Shown here in pieces: positions 42,263 to 50,675 of a DNA stretch of 64,000 bases. The stretch is from Sorangium cellulosum (GTDB lineage: Bacteria; Myxococcota_A; Polyangia; Polyangiales; Polyangiaceae), in NCBI RefSeq assembly GCF_002950945.1, contig NZ_CP012673.1, positions 4,649,001 through 4,713,000 of the forward strand. The letters are read 5' to 3'. Made by a program: the position numbers and the translations under genes. A model generated the notes under the pieces. That model saw only the letters and a list, made by a program, of their open reading frames with translations, made no database searches and had not been told where the DNA came from. Every line of letters starts with the position of its first letter. Position 1 is the stretch's first letter.

Positions 42263-43326
42263 GGTTCGCGCGGGCGCAGGCGCTTTTCGGGGCCCTCGCG
42301 CTCCTCCTCTGCCTCTGCGCGGCGAGCCCCGCGGCGGCGGCGGAGCCTGCGCGCGTGGTCCTCGTGCGGCCCAGCGCCGCCGACCCGTCGATCTCCGAGG
42401 CGCTGATCCGCATCCGCGGGGAGCTCGTCGCCGATGGATTCGACGTGGAGCTCCTCGACTCCCATTCGGCCTCCACCCCCCTGCCGGCGATGGACGACGC
42501 CGGGCAGCTGGCCGGCTCCGCGGCCCTGATCGGGCTGTTCCTGGCGCCGGACGGTCAGTCCGCCGAGCTCTGGGTGGTCGACCCGCTGACGCACAAGACG
42601 CTCGTGCGGCGGATCGACACGCGCGGCGAGGCGCAGGAGCACATCGCCGAGGTGCTCGCGGTGCGCGCCGTCGAGCTGCTCCGCGCGAGCCTGCTCGAGC
42701 TCCTGATGTCCTCGCGGCGCCCCGCGGCGCCCGCCGCCGCGCCGCCGCCCCCGCGCGAGGTGAGCCCGCAGGTACCTCCACGGGCAGCGCGGCCGCCCGA
42801 CCCGCCGCGCCGCTCGATGTGGGGCGTCGAGCTGGGGGGCGGGCTGCTCGTGAGCCCGGGCGGCGTCGGCCCGGCGCTGCTCCCGGTCGCGCGCCTCCGC
42901 TTCGCGCCGCTCGGGCCGATCGAGGGGCGCCTCTCGTTCGCCGGGCTGGGGACGGCGCCGCGCGTCGCCGGACCGCAGGGCAGCGCGACCGTGCAGCAGC
43001 GGTTCGGGCTCGTCGAGCTCGCGGCGCTCCCCTGGCCCGAGCTGCGCCTGCGCCCGAGGTTCTCGGCGGGCCTCGGGGCGCTCCACGTCGCCGTCGACGG
43101 CGAGGCGTCGTGGCCGTACCGGGGGGTCCGCAGCGCGCAGTGGGCGTTCGCCGCGGACGCCGGCGCCGGCGTCGAGCTCGGGATCATGAGGCGGCTCGAC
43201 GTCGTCGCCGAGGTGCACGCGCTCGTCGCGCACCCGTATCCGGTGGTCCGCTTCGTCGAGACCGAGGCGGCGCGCGGCGCGCGCCCGGCGCTGCTGGGCA
43301 GCCTCAGCCTCGTGGGGTGGCTGTGA
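42259..43326 (+). CDS. Exported barrel-like protein, third member of sigma/FecR triad 2
   Basis: A 355-residue protein starting at GTG 42259 within the fecR stop (GTGA). A signal peptide (LFGALALLLCLCAASPAAAA) precedes an N-terminal alpha/beta domain of about 130 residues (VVLVRPSAADPSISEALIRIRGELVADGFDVELL). A Pro-rich linker leads to a C-terminal strand-rich part ending LLGSLSLVGWL, with terminal aromatic/hydrophobic residues as in outer-membrane barrels. It has the same plan as the protein at 32497 but low sequence identity in the barrel. It is a possible receptor for the triad. Confidence 0.7.
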   Translation: MRFARAQALFGALALLLCLCAASPAAAAEPARVVLVRPSAADPSISEALIRIRGELVADGFDVELLDSHSASTPLPAMDDAGQLAGSAALIGLFLAPDGQSAELWVVDPLTHKTLVRRIDTRGEAQEHIAEVLAVRAVELLRASLLELLMSSRRPAAPAAAPPPPREVSPQVPPRAARPPDPPRRSMWGVELGGGLLVSPGGVGPALLPVARLRFAPLGPIEGRLSFAGLGTAPRVAGPQGSATVQQRFGLVELAALPWPELRLRPRFSAGLGALHVAVDGEASWPYRGVRSAQWAFAADAGAGVELGIMRRLDVVAEVHALVAHPYPVVRFVETEAARGARPALLGSLSLVGWL

Positions 43327-43371
43327 TCCGGAGGACGAGCGGCGCCGCCCCGCGCGCCCGGCGGGAGATAT

Positions 43372-43430
43372 TCATCGGCTGTCGATGTCGCTGAGCAGGC
43401 GGCTCGCCTGCGGAGAGGCGCCGGGCGTCA
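43372..43430 (-). pseudogene. Out-of-frame remnant of a GH26 domain N-terminus
   Basis: In the frame adjacent to the LamG-CBM13 gene the DNA reads GPVTPGASPQASRLLSDIDSR and stops. The corresponding point of the intact CBM13-GH26 protein reads GPAPVSPSASPQARRLLSYIYSVYGN, the start of its catalytic domain. The LamG-CBM13 gene therefore once continued into a GH26 domain that is now lost. The frame is broken within the Gly-Thr linker repeat. Confidence 0.7.
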
Positions 43431-44783
43431 CGGGCCCGTGCCGCCGGTGCCGCCGGTGCCGCCGGTGCCGCCGGTGCCGCCGGTGCCGGTGCCAGTTTCG
43501 AGCGGGGTCAGCTTGAACTGCTGGCTGGTGCCGCCGCTGGAAGCCCTCTGGACGAGGGCGGTGCCGCTGGCGGGCGGGGAGCCGTAAGCGTCGATGACCC
43601 TGCCGCTGAGGCGCGACGTGATGCGGACGGCGCCGTCGCCTGCCTCGGTGACGGACCATTGCTGGTTGGCGTTGTCGTGGCAGGTGTACTGGACGATGGC
43701 GGCGCCGTCGGCGGTCGACGCGCTGCGGACGTCGAGGCACTTGTCGCTCTGGACGTTGCGGATCCGGTAATACCCGCCGTCCACCGCCTCGAAGCGGAAC
43801 TGCTGGTTGGTGCCGCCGTTGCAATCCCAGAGCTGCAGGACGACATCGTCGGCCGTGATCACGGCGGCGTCGACGTCCACGCAGAGCCCGCTCTGGACGC
43901 CGACCAGGGTGTAGGTGGTGTCCGTCGAGATGTCCGCCTCGACCTCCGCCGGGACGGCGTGCTGGGAGAGCTCGGCGACCTCCGCCGCGGCGAGCGCTCG
44001 GCTGTAGATCGCGATGTCGTCGACGTCCCCGACGAGGAGCCGACCCTCCTGCGGCCATCGACCGACGTAGAGGCTGGTCGGGCCGGGCGAGATCGTCTTC
44101 TCGATGGGCATGGTGCTGTAGAGGCGCCCGTCGATGTAGAGGCTCATGGTGAGCGCCTCGCCGTCGACGACCCCGGCGGCGTGTGTCCACCGCTGGAGCT
44201 CCAGGCAGAAACATAGAGCGCTGTGGTAGTCGCTGATCTCGGGCCCCTTCCAGAACGCGAAGTGCATGCCCGGCGCCTCGCCGGCGTAGTCGATGTTGAG
44301 CTCCCATCCGCCGGTGTTCTCGGTGCTGATCACGGTCCTCAGGGTGTCCTCGGCGGGGGGCTGGTCGGTCAGCACACGAACCCACGCCGAGACGGTCCAG
44401 CTCGGGGTGGCGTTCGGGAACTCGCCGACCGTCATGAACTCGCCCTCATCGAAGTGCAGCGCGTGCCCGAACCGGCCGTCCTCCACCCACGTGCCGCCGG
44501 TGAGCTCGCCGTGGTGCCGGTTGCCGGACCGGTCGGTCACGGCCGTCCCTTCGCCCTCGTCGAACGTCCAGTACGCGACCAGGCCCTGCGTCAACGTCGT
44601 CGGCGTCAGCTCGACGGCGTCGAGCGCCGCCTTCTCGCAGGCCGCGAGCCCGAGCGACACGACCGCGGCCACCCAGCGGCGCGCCGCGCGGCCGCCGGGC
44701 GCCGTCGCGGAGCCCGGCGTCGCGGCGGAACCCCGGCGCGGGGGCTGTGTGGTCGAGCGCGTCCTCATTAGATCTTCACGCAT
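43428..44783 (-). CDS. LamG + ricin-type CBM13 lipoprotein (lost catalytic domain)
   Basis: A 451-residue lipoprotein with a signal and lipobox LGLAAC near residue 49. A LamG/concanavalin-like domain (about residues 65-270) includes LVAYWTFDEGEGTAVTDRSGN, FPNATPSWTVSAWVR and VGDVDDIAIYSRALAAAEV. A ricin-B/CBM13 trefoil (about residues 290-425) has NQQFRFEAVDGGYYRIRN repeats and QQW motifs. The protein ends in a GTGG repeat encoded by 9-bp tandem units, where the frame breaks just before a remnant of a GH26 domain. It is now probably a carbohydrate-binding surface protein without enzyme activity. ATG 44768 is an alternative start. Confidence 0.85.
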   Translation of the reverse strand: MREDLMRTRSTTQPPRRGSAATPGSATAPGGRAARRWVAAVVSLGLAACEKAALDAVELTPTTLTQGLVAYWTFDEGEGTAVTDRSGNRHHGELTGGTWVEDGRFGHALHFDEGEFMTVGEFPNATPSWTVSAWVRVLTDQPPAEDTLRTVISTENTGGWELNIDYAGEAPGMHFAFWKGPEISDYHSALCFCLELQRWTHAAGVVDGEALTMSLYIDGRLYSTMPIEKTISPGPTSLYVGRWPQEGRLLVGDVDDIAIYSRALAAAEVAELSQHAVPAEVEADISTDTTYTLVGVQSGLCVDVDAAVITADDVVLQLWDCNGGTNQQFRFEAVDGGYYRIRNVQSDKCLDVRSASTADGAAIVQYTCHDNANQQWSVTEAGDGAVRITSRLSGRVIDAYGSPPASGTALVQRASSGGTSQQFKLTPLETGTGTGGTGGTGGTGGTGGTGP

Positions 44784-44876
44784 AGCAGGTGAAAGGAAAG
44801 GGCGTAAAGCCCGCCTGTCGGGCTCGACAGGGGTGAGCGCGCAGGCGCCGCGCCTCAGCGCGCCTGGGCCGGGCAG

Positions 44877-44899
44877 CGGCGCGCGGCGGCCGCGCGCCG
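44877..44899 (-). terminator. Strong GC hairpin after the CBM13-GH26 gene
   Basis: A perfect 10-bp inverted repeat (CGGCGCGCGG / CCGCGCGCCG) with a 3-nt loop lies 21 bp beyond the stop of the mannanase gene. There is no T-tract. A second hairpin (CCTGTCG/CGACAGG, 44814-44831) follows before the LamG-CBM13 gene. Together they probably limit read-through between the two genes. Confidence 0.4.
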
Positions 44900-44919
44900 G
44901 AGCGCCTGCGCTGGCCTGA

Positions 44920-46428
44920 CTACCTCAGGTTCGGCACCTCGTCGCGCGTGACGACGTAGCGGTGGCCGTAGACCTTCCGCAGGAAGTCGTCCGGGTTGCT
45001 CCCCCCGGTCAACCAGTCGGTGTGCCAGGTGTTGAAGAGGACCCAGCGGGCGCCCTGGGCCTCCAGCTGATCGGGATCCGGGATGGGTCCGTTCTCGTGG
45101 AGCGCGATGGGGATGGTCGTCCCCGCGATGCCGCGCACCCTGTCGAACATCGCCTTCAGCGGGTTGTGGTCGCTGACATACGTGTCCGCGCCGGTGATGT
45201 CGACGAACTCCTTGCCCGGGTAGAACGACGCCTGGGGGTCGCCGCTATAGGGGTGCAGCCAGACCAGGTTGGTGAGGCCCTTGTCCCGGGTGAAGTAGTT
45301 GAACATGTACCTCCACAGCCGGACGTACTGCGCGCCGCCCTCCTTGCTCCACCAGAACCAGGTGCCGCCCGCCTCGTGGAACGGCCTCCACAACACGGCC
45401 ACGTTGGCGTCCTCGAGCTTCTGCAGCTCGCCCGCGGCGAAGTCGAGCCGCTGGTGGAACGATCGGTTCTCCGCCGTCCCCGACGTGAGCACGGCGTTGA
45501 TGGACACCGTCATCTGGGACCCGGCGTAGCCGTCGGGCTTCGTCGGCGCCCCCATGTGGTAGCCGATCATGGGAATGCCGCCCGCGTTCCACCAGGCGAT
45601 GGCGCGGCTGGCGGCGGACGTCCCGGAGTCCCCGAAATCGAGGCCGCGGATCGCGGGGTATTTGCCCGTGCGGTCGTGGATGTAGTTCATCTCGTACTCG
45701 GGCCCGCCGACCCAGGTGGACTCATGCTGCCCCGAGAGGATGTGGTTGCCGTACACGCTGTAGATGTAGCTGAGCAACCGCCTCGCCTGCGGAGAGGCGC
45801 TGGGCGACACGGGCGCGGGCCCGGTGGGGTCGGTGGTTCCGGTGCCTGTACCGGTTCCGGTTCCGGTTCCGGTACCTGTGCCCACCGCGCGCAGCGTGAA
45901 CTGCTGGTTCGTGCCGCCGCTGGAGGGCCACTGGAACAGCGCGGTGCCGTTTTCGGGCGGGGAGCCGTACGCGTCGATGACCTTGCCGCTCAGGCGCGAG
46001 GTGATGCGGACCTTGTCGCTGCCGAGGTCGGTGACGGTCCACTGCTGGTTCGTGTTGTTATGGCAGGTGTACTGGACGATGGCGGCACCGTCGGCGGTCG
46101 ACGCGCCGCGGACGTCGAGGCACTTGTTGCTGTTCACGTTGCGGATCCGGTAATAGCCGCCGGAGACCGCCTCGAAGCGGAACTGCTGGTTCGTCCCGCC
46201 GCTGCAGTCCCAGAGATTCAACGCGATATCGTCCGCCGTGGAGCGGCCAGGGACGTCGACGCAGCGCCCGCTCTGGACGCCGACCAGGGTGTAGGTGGTG
46301 CTCGTCGAGAGGTCGCCCGCGAGCTCGTCGACCTCCGCGTCGAGGTCGGCGTCGGCCTCCACGACGCAGCCGGCGGGGCCCATGAGCGCGATCGACAGGG
46401 AAACGTAAGACCAAGCGGAGGTGCGCAT
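44920..46428 (-). CDS. Secreted CBM13-GH26 beta-mannanase-type enzyme
   Basis: A 502-residue lipoprotein (ALMGPAGC). A ricin-type CBM13 trefoil (about residues 40-180, with NQQFRFEAVSGGYYRIRN and NQQWTV repeats) is joined by a perfect Gly-Thr linker to a GH26 catalytic domain (about residues 210-495). The acid/base Glu is in VLWRPFHEAGGTWFWW and the nucleophile Glu in PIALHENGPIPD, as in beta-mannanases. AGGAG lies 5 nt before ATG 46428. It would degrade mannan-type plant polymers at the cell surface. Copy C of the dispersed element lies 191 bp upstream, followed by a LamG-domain remnant. Confidence 0.92.
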   Translation of the reverse strand: MRTSAWSYVSLSIALMGPAGCVVEADADLDAEVDELAGDLSTSTTYTLVGVQSGRCVDVPGRSTADDIALNLWDCSGGTNQQFRFEAVSGGYYRIRNVNSNKCLDVRGASTADGAAIVQYTCHNNTNQQWTVTDLGSDKVRITSRLSGKVIDAYGSPPENGTALFQWPSSGGTNQQFTLRAVGTGTGTGTGTGTGTGTTDPTGPAPVSPSASPQARRLLSYIYSVYGNHILSGQHESTWVGGPEYEMNYIHDRTGKYPAIRGLDFGDSGTSAASRAIAWWNAGGIPMIGYHMGAPTKPDGYAGSQMTVSINAVLTSGTAENRSFHQRLDFAAGELQKLEDANVAVLWRPFHEAGGTWFWWSKEGGAQYVRLWRYMFNYFTRDKGLTNLVWLHPYSGDPQASFYPGKEFVDITGADTYVSDHNPLKAMFDRVRGIAGTTIPIALHENGPIPDPDQLEAQGARWVLFNTWHTDWLTGGSNPDDFLRKVYGHRYVVTRDEVPNLR

Positions 46429-46618
46429 ACAAGCTCCTTTGCCCGAAGAAAGTAGCCGCCGTTCGACCGCCACGAGGCCGCCGGAGGCGGTATCAAGGAC
46501 GAGCGCGAGGTCCTCGACGTGAGGTCCTCGACAGGAAGGCTCGTCCACGACGCCACATCGGCGGGAGCGCCAGGGATGTCGAAGCAGGCGGCAGGTGAAT
46601 CGGTTAAGTTTACGCCTG

Positions 46619-46682
46619 GCAGTAGCGGATGGTCCGCAAAGCGGCTCACCCGAAGATGATTTGGGGTGGCGGTGAACTTTTA
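46619..46682 (-). repeat. Dispersed 63-65 nt 5'-leader element, copy C (upstream of CBM13-GH26 gene)
   Basis: 64 nt in the orientation of the mannanase gene: AAAAGTTCACC box, then GGGTGAGCCGCTTTG and CGGACCATCCGCTACTGC. TCACC/GGTGA pairing is preserved. In this copy CCGC-TTT-GCGG forms a small internal hairpin where copies A and B have GCCGGTYCG. It is the most divergent copy, yet the spacing is unchanged. Confidence 0.7.
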
Positions 46683-46689
46683 TCGATGG

Positions 46690-46875
46690 AGCGCACCCCG
46701 GCGGGAGAGCGGGCGCGGCAGAGCGCGGCCGCCGGAGGTGGCGTCGGGGAAGTCTTCGGCCGCCATGGACGCGGCCCCGTCGAAGTGCAGCGCCCGCCTG
46801 AAGCGACCGTCGTCCACCCACGTTCCGCCGGTCAGCTCACCGTCGCGCCGGTTGCTGGACCGATGGCGACGGCGA
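46690..46875 (-). pseudogene. LamG-domain remnant upstream of the CBM13-GH26 gene
   Basis: The minus strand reads DGELTGGTWVDDGRFRRALHFDGAASMAAEDFPDAT, close to HGELTGGTWVEDGRFGHALHFD in the intact LamG domain encoded at 43428-44783. No start or lipoprotein signal precedes it, and the frame does not run into the mannanase. It indicates that this locus once encoded a LamG domain as well, or that recombination moved LamG DNA here. Confidence 0.7.
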
Positions 46876-47044
46876 ATTCTCGTTTGCCGCGAAACTTCCG
46901 CTCTGTCGAGAAAGCGTGCGACATGCAGACACGAGGTGATTGATTTGGAGATGATGTCGCCACGTGGTCGGGAGAGACGCTCTCGATCGCGACGACCGCC
47001 GGGGGCACCCGGAACCGGACGACGAGGGCTGCGCGAGGTATCCC

Positions 47045-49036
47045 ATGAAACGATCGGTCTTCTTGATCTGCTTTTCTCTCGCCGCCGGGCTCCAGGCGTG
47101 CGGGTCGAGTGATACGGGCTCCAGCGGAGCCGACAACACGGGCGGCTCGGGCGGGGACGGCGCCGGCACGAGCGGCGCGGGCGCGGGCACGCCCGCCGGC
47201 GGCGGCGGCGCGGGTACACCTTCCGGCAGCAGCGGCAGCGGCGGCGGCGGCGAGACGGCCGGGCCGACGGGGTTCGCCCAGATGGAGGACCTCGACCGCG
47301 GCGTCGTGGCCGTCTCCACGGGCGACGGCATCTACGTGGGCTGGCGCCTGTTCGGCTACGATCCCGACGACATCGCCTTCAACGTCTACCGCGACGGGGC
47401 CAAGGTCAACGACGCTCCGATCGCGGACTCGACGAACCTCATGGACCAGGACGGCAGTCCGGGCGCGGTCTACACGGTGCGCGCCGTCGTCGGCGGGGTC
47501 GAGCAAGGGGCGTCGGAGGGCGCGTCCGTGTGGAGGGACGGGGCCCTGTCGATCCCGACCGAGGCGCCGCCCGCTGGGGACGGCTACACGTACTCGAGCG
47601 GCGATGGCAGCGTGGGAGATCTGGACGGCGACGGGCGGTACGAGATCATCGTCAAGTGGGACCCGTCGAACCTCAAGGACAACTCGCAGGCTGGCCGCAC
47701 CGGCAAGACGTACCTCGACGCCTACTCGCTCGAGGGCGAGCGGCTCTGGCGCATCGACCTCGGCGTGAACATCCGGGCCGGAGCGCACTACTCGCCGTTC
47801 CTCGTCTACGATCTCGACGGCGACGGGAAGGCGGAGGTGGCCGTCAAGACGGCGCCGGGGACACGCGACGGCACGGGCGAGCCCCTCAGCAAGGGGCCCG
47901 CGGCGAACGACGACGACAGCCGGGACTACCGCAACAACGACGGCTACATCCTGACCGGCCCGGAGTACCTCACCGTGTTCTCCGGGGAGACCGGCGCCGA
48001 GCTCGCGACGACCGACTTCGTGGTGGGGCGCGGCGACCCGTGCAGCTGGGGCAACAACGAGTGTTACGGCAATCGCGTCGACCGCTTCGTCGGCACGGTC
48101 GCGTTCCTCGACGACACCGGTCGTCCGAGCGTGGTGTTCGGCCGCGGCTACTACGCGCGCACCACGCTGTCGGCGTGGAACTACCGCGACGGCGCGCTCA
48201 CGAACCTCTGGACGTTCGACTCCAGCTCGAGCCGCGACAACGGGGCGTACGCCGGCATGGGCACCCACTCCATCAGCGTCGCCAACGTGGATGACGATCC
48301 GCAGCAGGAGATCATCAACGGGGGCGCCACGTTCGACAACGACGGCAAGGGCCTGTGCGCCGTGGACTACTACGGTCACGGCGACGCGCTGCACGTCACG
48401 GATCACATCCTGTCGCGCCCCGGCCTCGAGGTGTTCCAGCCGTACGAGGGCGGGGACTCACCCGCCTATGCCATGCGCGACGCGCGCACGTGCGAGGTCC
48501 TCTGGCGGGGGCCGGGCAACGGCGGCGAGGAGGGCCCCGGCCGCGGCGTGGCGGCCGACGTCGATCCGCGCAACCCGGGCAGCGAGGCGTGGGTCAATAG
48601 CAGCCAGCTCCTGAGCGGCGCGGACGGCGACGCCATCGGGAACCGCCCCGCGTCGTCCAACTTCCTCATCTGGTGGGACGCGGATCTGAGCCGGGAGCTG
48701 CTCGACGGCAACAGCATCCGCCAGGCCGACGGCGAGGGAAGCAACTTCGCGGCCGAGGGCTGCACCGCGAACAACGGCTCGAAGAGCAACCCGACCCTCA
48801 GCGCCGATATCCTCGGCGACTGGCGCGAAGAGGTGATCTTCCGCTGCGGCAGCTCGATTCGTATCTTCACCACGAACCGCGTCGCCACGAGCCGGATCCA
48901 CACCCTGATGCACGATCCGCAGTACCGCGTGGCCATCTCGTGGCAGAACGGCGCCTACAACCAGCCGCCTCACCCGAGCTTCCACATCGGGGAGGGGATG
49001 GCGCCGGTCCCGAAGCCGGACATCCACGTCCGCTGA
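47045..49036 (+). CDS. Secreted rhamnogalacturonan lyase, PL11 family
   Basis: A 663-residue lipoprotein with a signal (FLICFSLAAGLQAC). A Gly/Ser/Ala linker (about residues 20-75) precedes a PL11-type eight-bladed beta-propeller catalytic domain. Typical strings are QMEDLDRGVVAVSTGDGIYVGWRLFGYD at its start and repeated Ca-binding DLDGDGRYEIIVKWDPSN and DLDGDGKAEVAVKTAPGT. GDPCSWGNNECYGNRVDRF lies in the middle, and TLMHDPQYRVAISWQNGAYNQPPHPSF at the end. ATG 47045 is preceded by GAGG. It cleaves the rhamnogalacturonan I backbone of pectin. It is divergent from the mannanase gene, suggesting co-regulated plant-wall degradation. Confidence 0.92.
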   Translation: MKRSVFLICFSLAAGLQACGSSDTGSSGADNTGGSGGDGAGTSGAGAGTPAGGGGAGTPSGSSGSGGGGETAGPTGFAQMEDLDRGVVAVSTGDGIYVGWRLFGYDPDDIAFNVYRDGAKVNDAPIADSTNLMDQDGSPGAVYTVRAVVGGVEQGASEGASVWRDGALSIPTEAPPAGDGYTYSSGDGSVGDLDGDGRYEIIVKWDPSNLKDNSQAGRTGKTYLDAYSLEGERLWRIDLGVNIRAGAHYSPFLVYDLDGDGKAEVAVKTAPGTRDGTGEPLSKGPAANDDDSRDYRNNDGYILTGPEYLTVFSGETGAELATTDFVVGRGDPCSWGNNECYGNRVDRFVGTVAFLDDTGRPSVVFGRGYYARTTLSAWNYRDGALTNLWTFDSSSSRDNGAYAGMGTHSISVANVDDDPQQEIINGGATFDNDGKGLCAVDYYGHGDALHVTDHILSRPGLEVFQPYEGGDSPAYAMRDARTCEVLWRGPGNGGEEGPGRGVAADVDPRNPGSEAWVNSSQLLSGADGDAIGNRPASSNFLIWWDADLSRELLDGNSIRQADGEGSNFAAEGCTANNGSKSNPTLSADILGDWREEVIFRCGSSIRIFTTNRVATSRIHTLMHDPQYRVAISWQNGAYNQPPHPSFHIGEGMAPVPKPDIHVR

Positions 49037-49102
49037 GCGTCAACACACGCCCAGGGGGGCATCAAGCGACGGAGCCACGGCGCCCGCCAGCTCGCCCGCC
49101 GC

Positions 49103-50080
49103 TCAAGACCCGTGGCCGCGCGCCTTCGTAGCGAGCGTGTGGCGATACGAGGTGATCTGCGACAACCATTGCTGGCCGGGAGGGTTGAGCCATGAGACAT
49201 TCCTGATCCAGTCGTCCGACTTCTGTCCGACGGCAAACTCGGATCCGTAGCCGCGCATCATGACCGAGCTGAAAAGCCTTCCGAGCGGGTACGGCAGCGC
49301 GCGCTCCACCTGTTGCCTTGCCTTGCTGCCGGGCGCCAGTCGTCGCCGGATAGCCTCTTTTACGTACTCCGAGATGTCGGTCTCCTTGAGCCAGTCGAGC
49401 TCGCCGCTGGTCTGCTGCTTGCAATTCTGCATCACCGAATAGCGATTGTCCGAGAAGACATCCACATGCGAAAAGAACCCGCCCGGTCGCAGCACGCGCG
49501 CCACTTCGAGGAATGATTTGCGCAGATTAGGGTAGTTGTGCGAGCTCTCGACATTGATGACGACGTCGAATTCGCCGTCGGCGAAAGGAAGGTTCTCCGC
49601 GTCGCCTTGAACGTAGGTCAACGAGCCCGGTCGCGAGAACCGGGCGTTGGCGATGTCCACCGCTTGCTGCGACAGGTCGAGCCCGACGAAGGTGCTGCGA
49701 CCCTCGATCCGGGAAAGGAAGTTGAGGCCCTTCCCAGTGTTGCAGCCGACCTCCAGGATCTTGCGTGGCCGATCTTCGTCGGCCGGAACTTGCTTCAGCG
49801 TGTAGACGTAGAGCTGCTCCGAATAACCGTCTGTGTCGCTCTTGTCGTAATCTGGCAGCTGTTGAAGAACATCACGATAAACCTCCTCGTGAAACATCCC
49901 CCAGTTGTGAAAGCGATCGGCACCTTGAGCGGCCTCGAGGTTGTAGCCGTCCTCGATGAGGCGCTTGAGCGTGCCACCTTGAGCGGCGAGCGCGTCCTGG
50001 TCGACAGCGGACTGGATGCTGGCCATGGCGTCCACCATCCGTTTGAACATTTTGATCAGCTCGATCTGCTGCGATGCCAT
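49103..50080 (-). CDS. Class I SAM-dependent methyltransferase, polyketide-associated
   Basis: A 325-residue enzyme. The N-terminal helical part (about 100 residues) includes FHNWGMFHEEVYRDVLQQLPDYD. The Rossmann SAM-binding core has ILEVGCNTGKGLNFLS (motif I), FVGLDLSQQAVDIANARF, GDAENLPFADGEFDVVINVESSHNYPN and VARVLRPGGFFSHVDVF. The SSH-YP string resembles polyketide/phenolglycolipid O-methyltransferases. A GAGGA box precedes ATG 50080. It is the last of three genes following the polyketide synthase on the same strand, so it probably methylates a hydroxyl of the product. Confidence 0.88.
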   Translation of the reverse strand: MASQQIELIKMFKRMVDAMASIQSAVDQDALAAQGGTLKRLIEDGYNLEAAQGADRFHNWGMFHEEVYRDVLQQLPDYDKSDTDGYSEQLYVYTLKQVPADEDRPRKILEVGCNTGKGLNFLSRIEGRSTFVGLDLSQQAVDIANARFSRPGSLTYVQGDAENLPFADGEFDVVINVESSHNYPNLRKSFLEVARVLRPGGFFSHVDVFSDNRYSVMQNCKQQTSGELDWLKETDISEYVKEAIRRRLAPGSKARQQVERALPYPLGRLFSSVMMRGYGSEFAVGQKSDDWIRNVSWLNPPGQQWLSQITSYRHTLATKARGHGS

Positions 50081-50171
50081 ATTGCTTCCTCGTTTGCTAT
50101 CCGCCGTGATGGGAGATGTCCGAGCCCCTGGCGAAATTTGCATGGCGGTCCTTCATGCCCCCGACCGGAAG

Positions 50172-50603
50172 CTAGATGTTCACGCTCCCCATGCTCCACT
50201 GGATGACCGACTTGAAGCCCGTGAGCTTCCAGCCTTCATCGGTCCGCTTCAGATCGTAATCGCAGGAGCCGCCGCGCGTGCACAGATCGCCGCTCGGCGC
50301 GCCCGTCGCGCGCACCGTGATAATGAACTGGGTGTGGACCTTCGCGAGGTCGCCATCGATCACGACGAGATGATCCGTGGTCACGTGATGGATCAGGTCG
50401 AGCGTGGGCGACTGTACACGCCACCGCTCGATGAGCGCGTCGCGAGAGAGAGTCTCGGGCGTGCCGTGATCGTTGATGATCGTCTCTCCGAGGATGGCCC
50501 GACACGTATCCCATTCACGCATGTCTGCTGCGCGGGTGAAGGTGGTGAGCGTGTCGATGATTTCGATGCGTTCAATGACGGATTGGATTCGTTTCGGGTC
50601 CAT
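50172..50603 (-). CDS. SnoaL-like / NTF2-fold protein, polyketide-associated
   Basis: A 143-residue protein of the SnoaL-like (NTF2-fold) group. The N-terminal helices have IIDTLTTFTRAADMREWDTCRAILGE, and the beta-sheet half contains HHVTTDHLVVIDGDLAKVHTQF and DYDLKRTDEGWKLTGFKSVIQW. Such proteins act as cyclases, dehydratases or isomerases in polyketide pathways, though many have unknown roles. ATG 50603 is chosen; GGAGG lies 11-12 nt upstream, and a TTG at 50621 is less likely. It lies 72 bp after the synthase and 91 bp before the methyltransferase. Confidence 0.82.
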   Translation of the reverse strand: MDPKRIQSVIERIEIIDTLTTFTRAADMREWDTCRAILGETIINDHGTPETLSRDALIERWRVQSPTLDLIHHVTTDHLVVIDGDLAKVHTQFIITVRATGAPSGDLCTRGGSCDYDLKRTDEGWKLTGFKSVIQWSMGSVNI

Positions 50604-50675
50604 GGTTGTTTCATCCTCCAATAGAAGTTTGTTCGGAGGCGGACAAGAGCGGCAGCGGCGTCCGGAAAAAAACGC

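Larger units (their letters stand above)
46429..47044. other. Divergent intergenic region with repeat element and LamG remnant
   Basis: 616 bp between the divergent mannanase (minus) and rhamnogalacturonan lyase (plus) genes. Near 46507-46531 the string GAGGTCCTCGAC occurs twice, each with a GAGGTCCTC near-palindrome. Copy C of the dispersed element (46619-46682) and a decayed LamG-coding stretch (46690-46875) follow. The last roughly 170 bp before the lyase hold no recognised motif and probably carry its promoter. Confidence 0.5.

Noticed and set aside
43434..43495. CRISPR or minisatellite array
   Set aside because: The 9-bp units are in frame and encode the Gly-Thr linker of a secreted protein. 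There are no spacers.
46832..48406. A 524-codon minus-strand open frame opposite the PL11 lyase
   Set aside because: The plus-strand PL11 gene has clear domains, signal peptide and start. The antisense frame resembles nothing.
49037..49102. Bidirectional terminator between the PL11 and methyltransferase genes
   Set aside because: The 66-bp convergent gap has no convincing stem-loop or T-tract.
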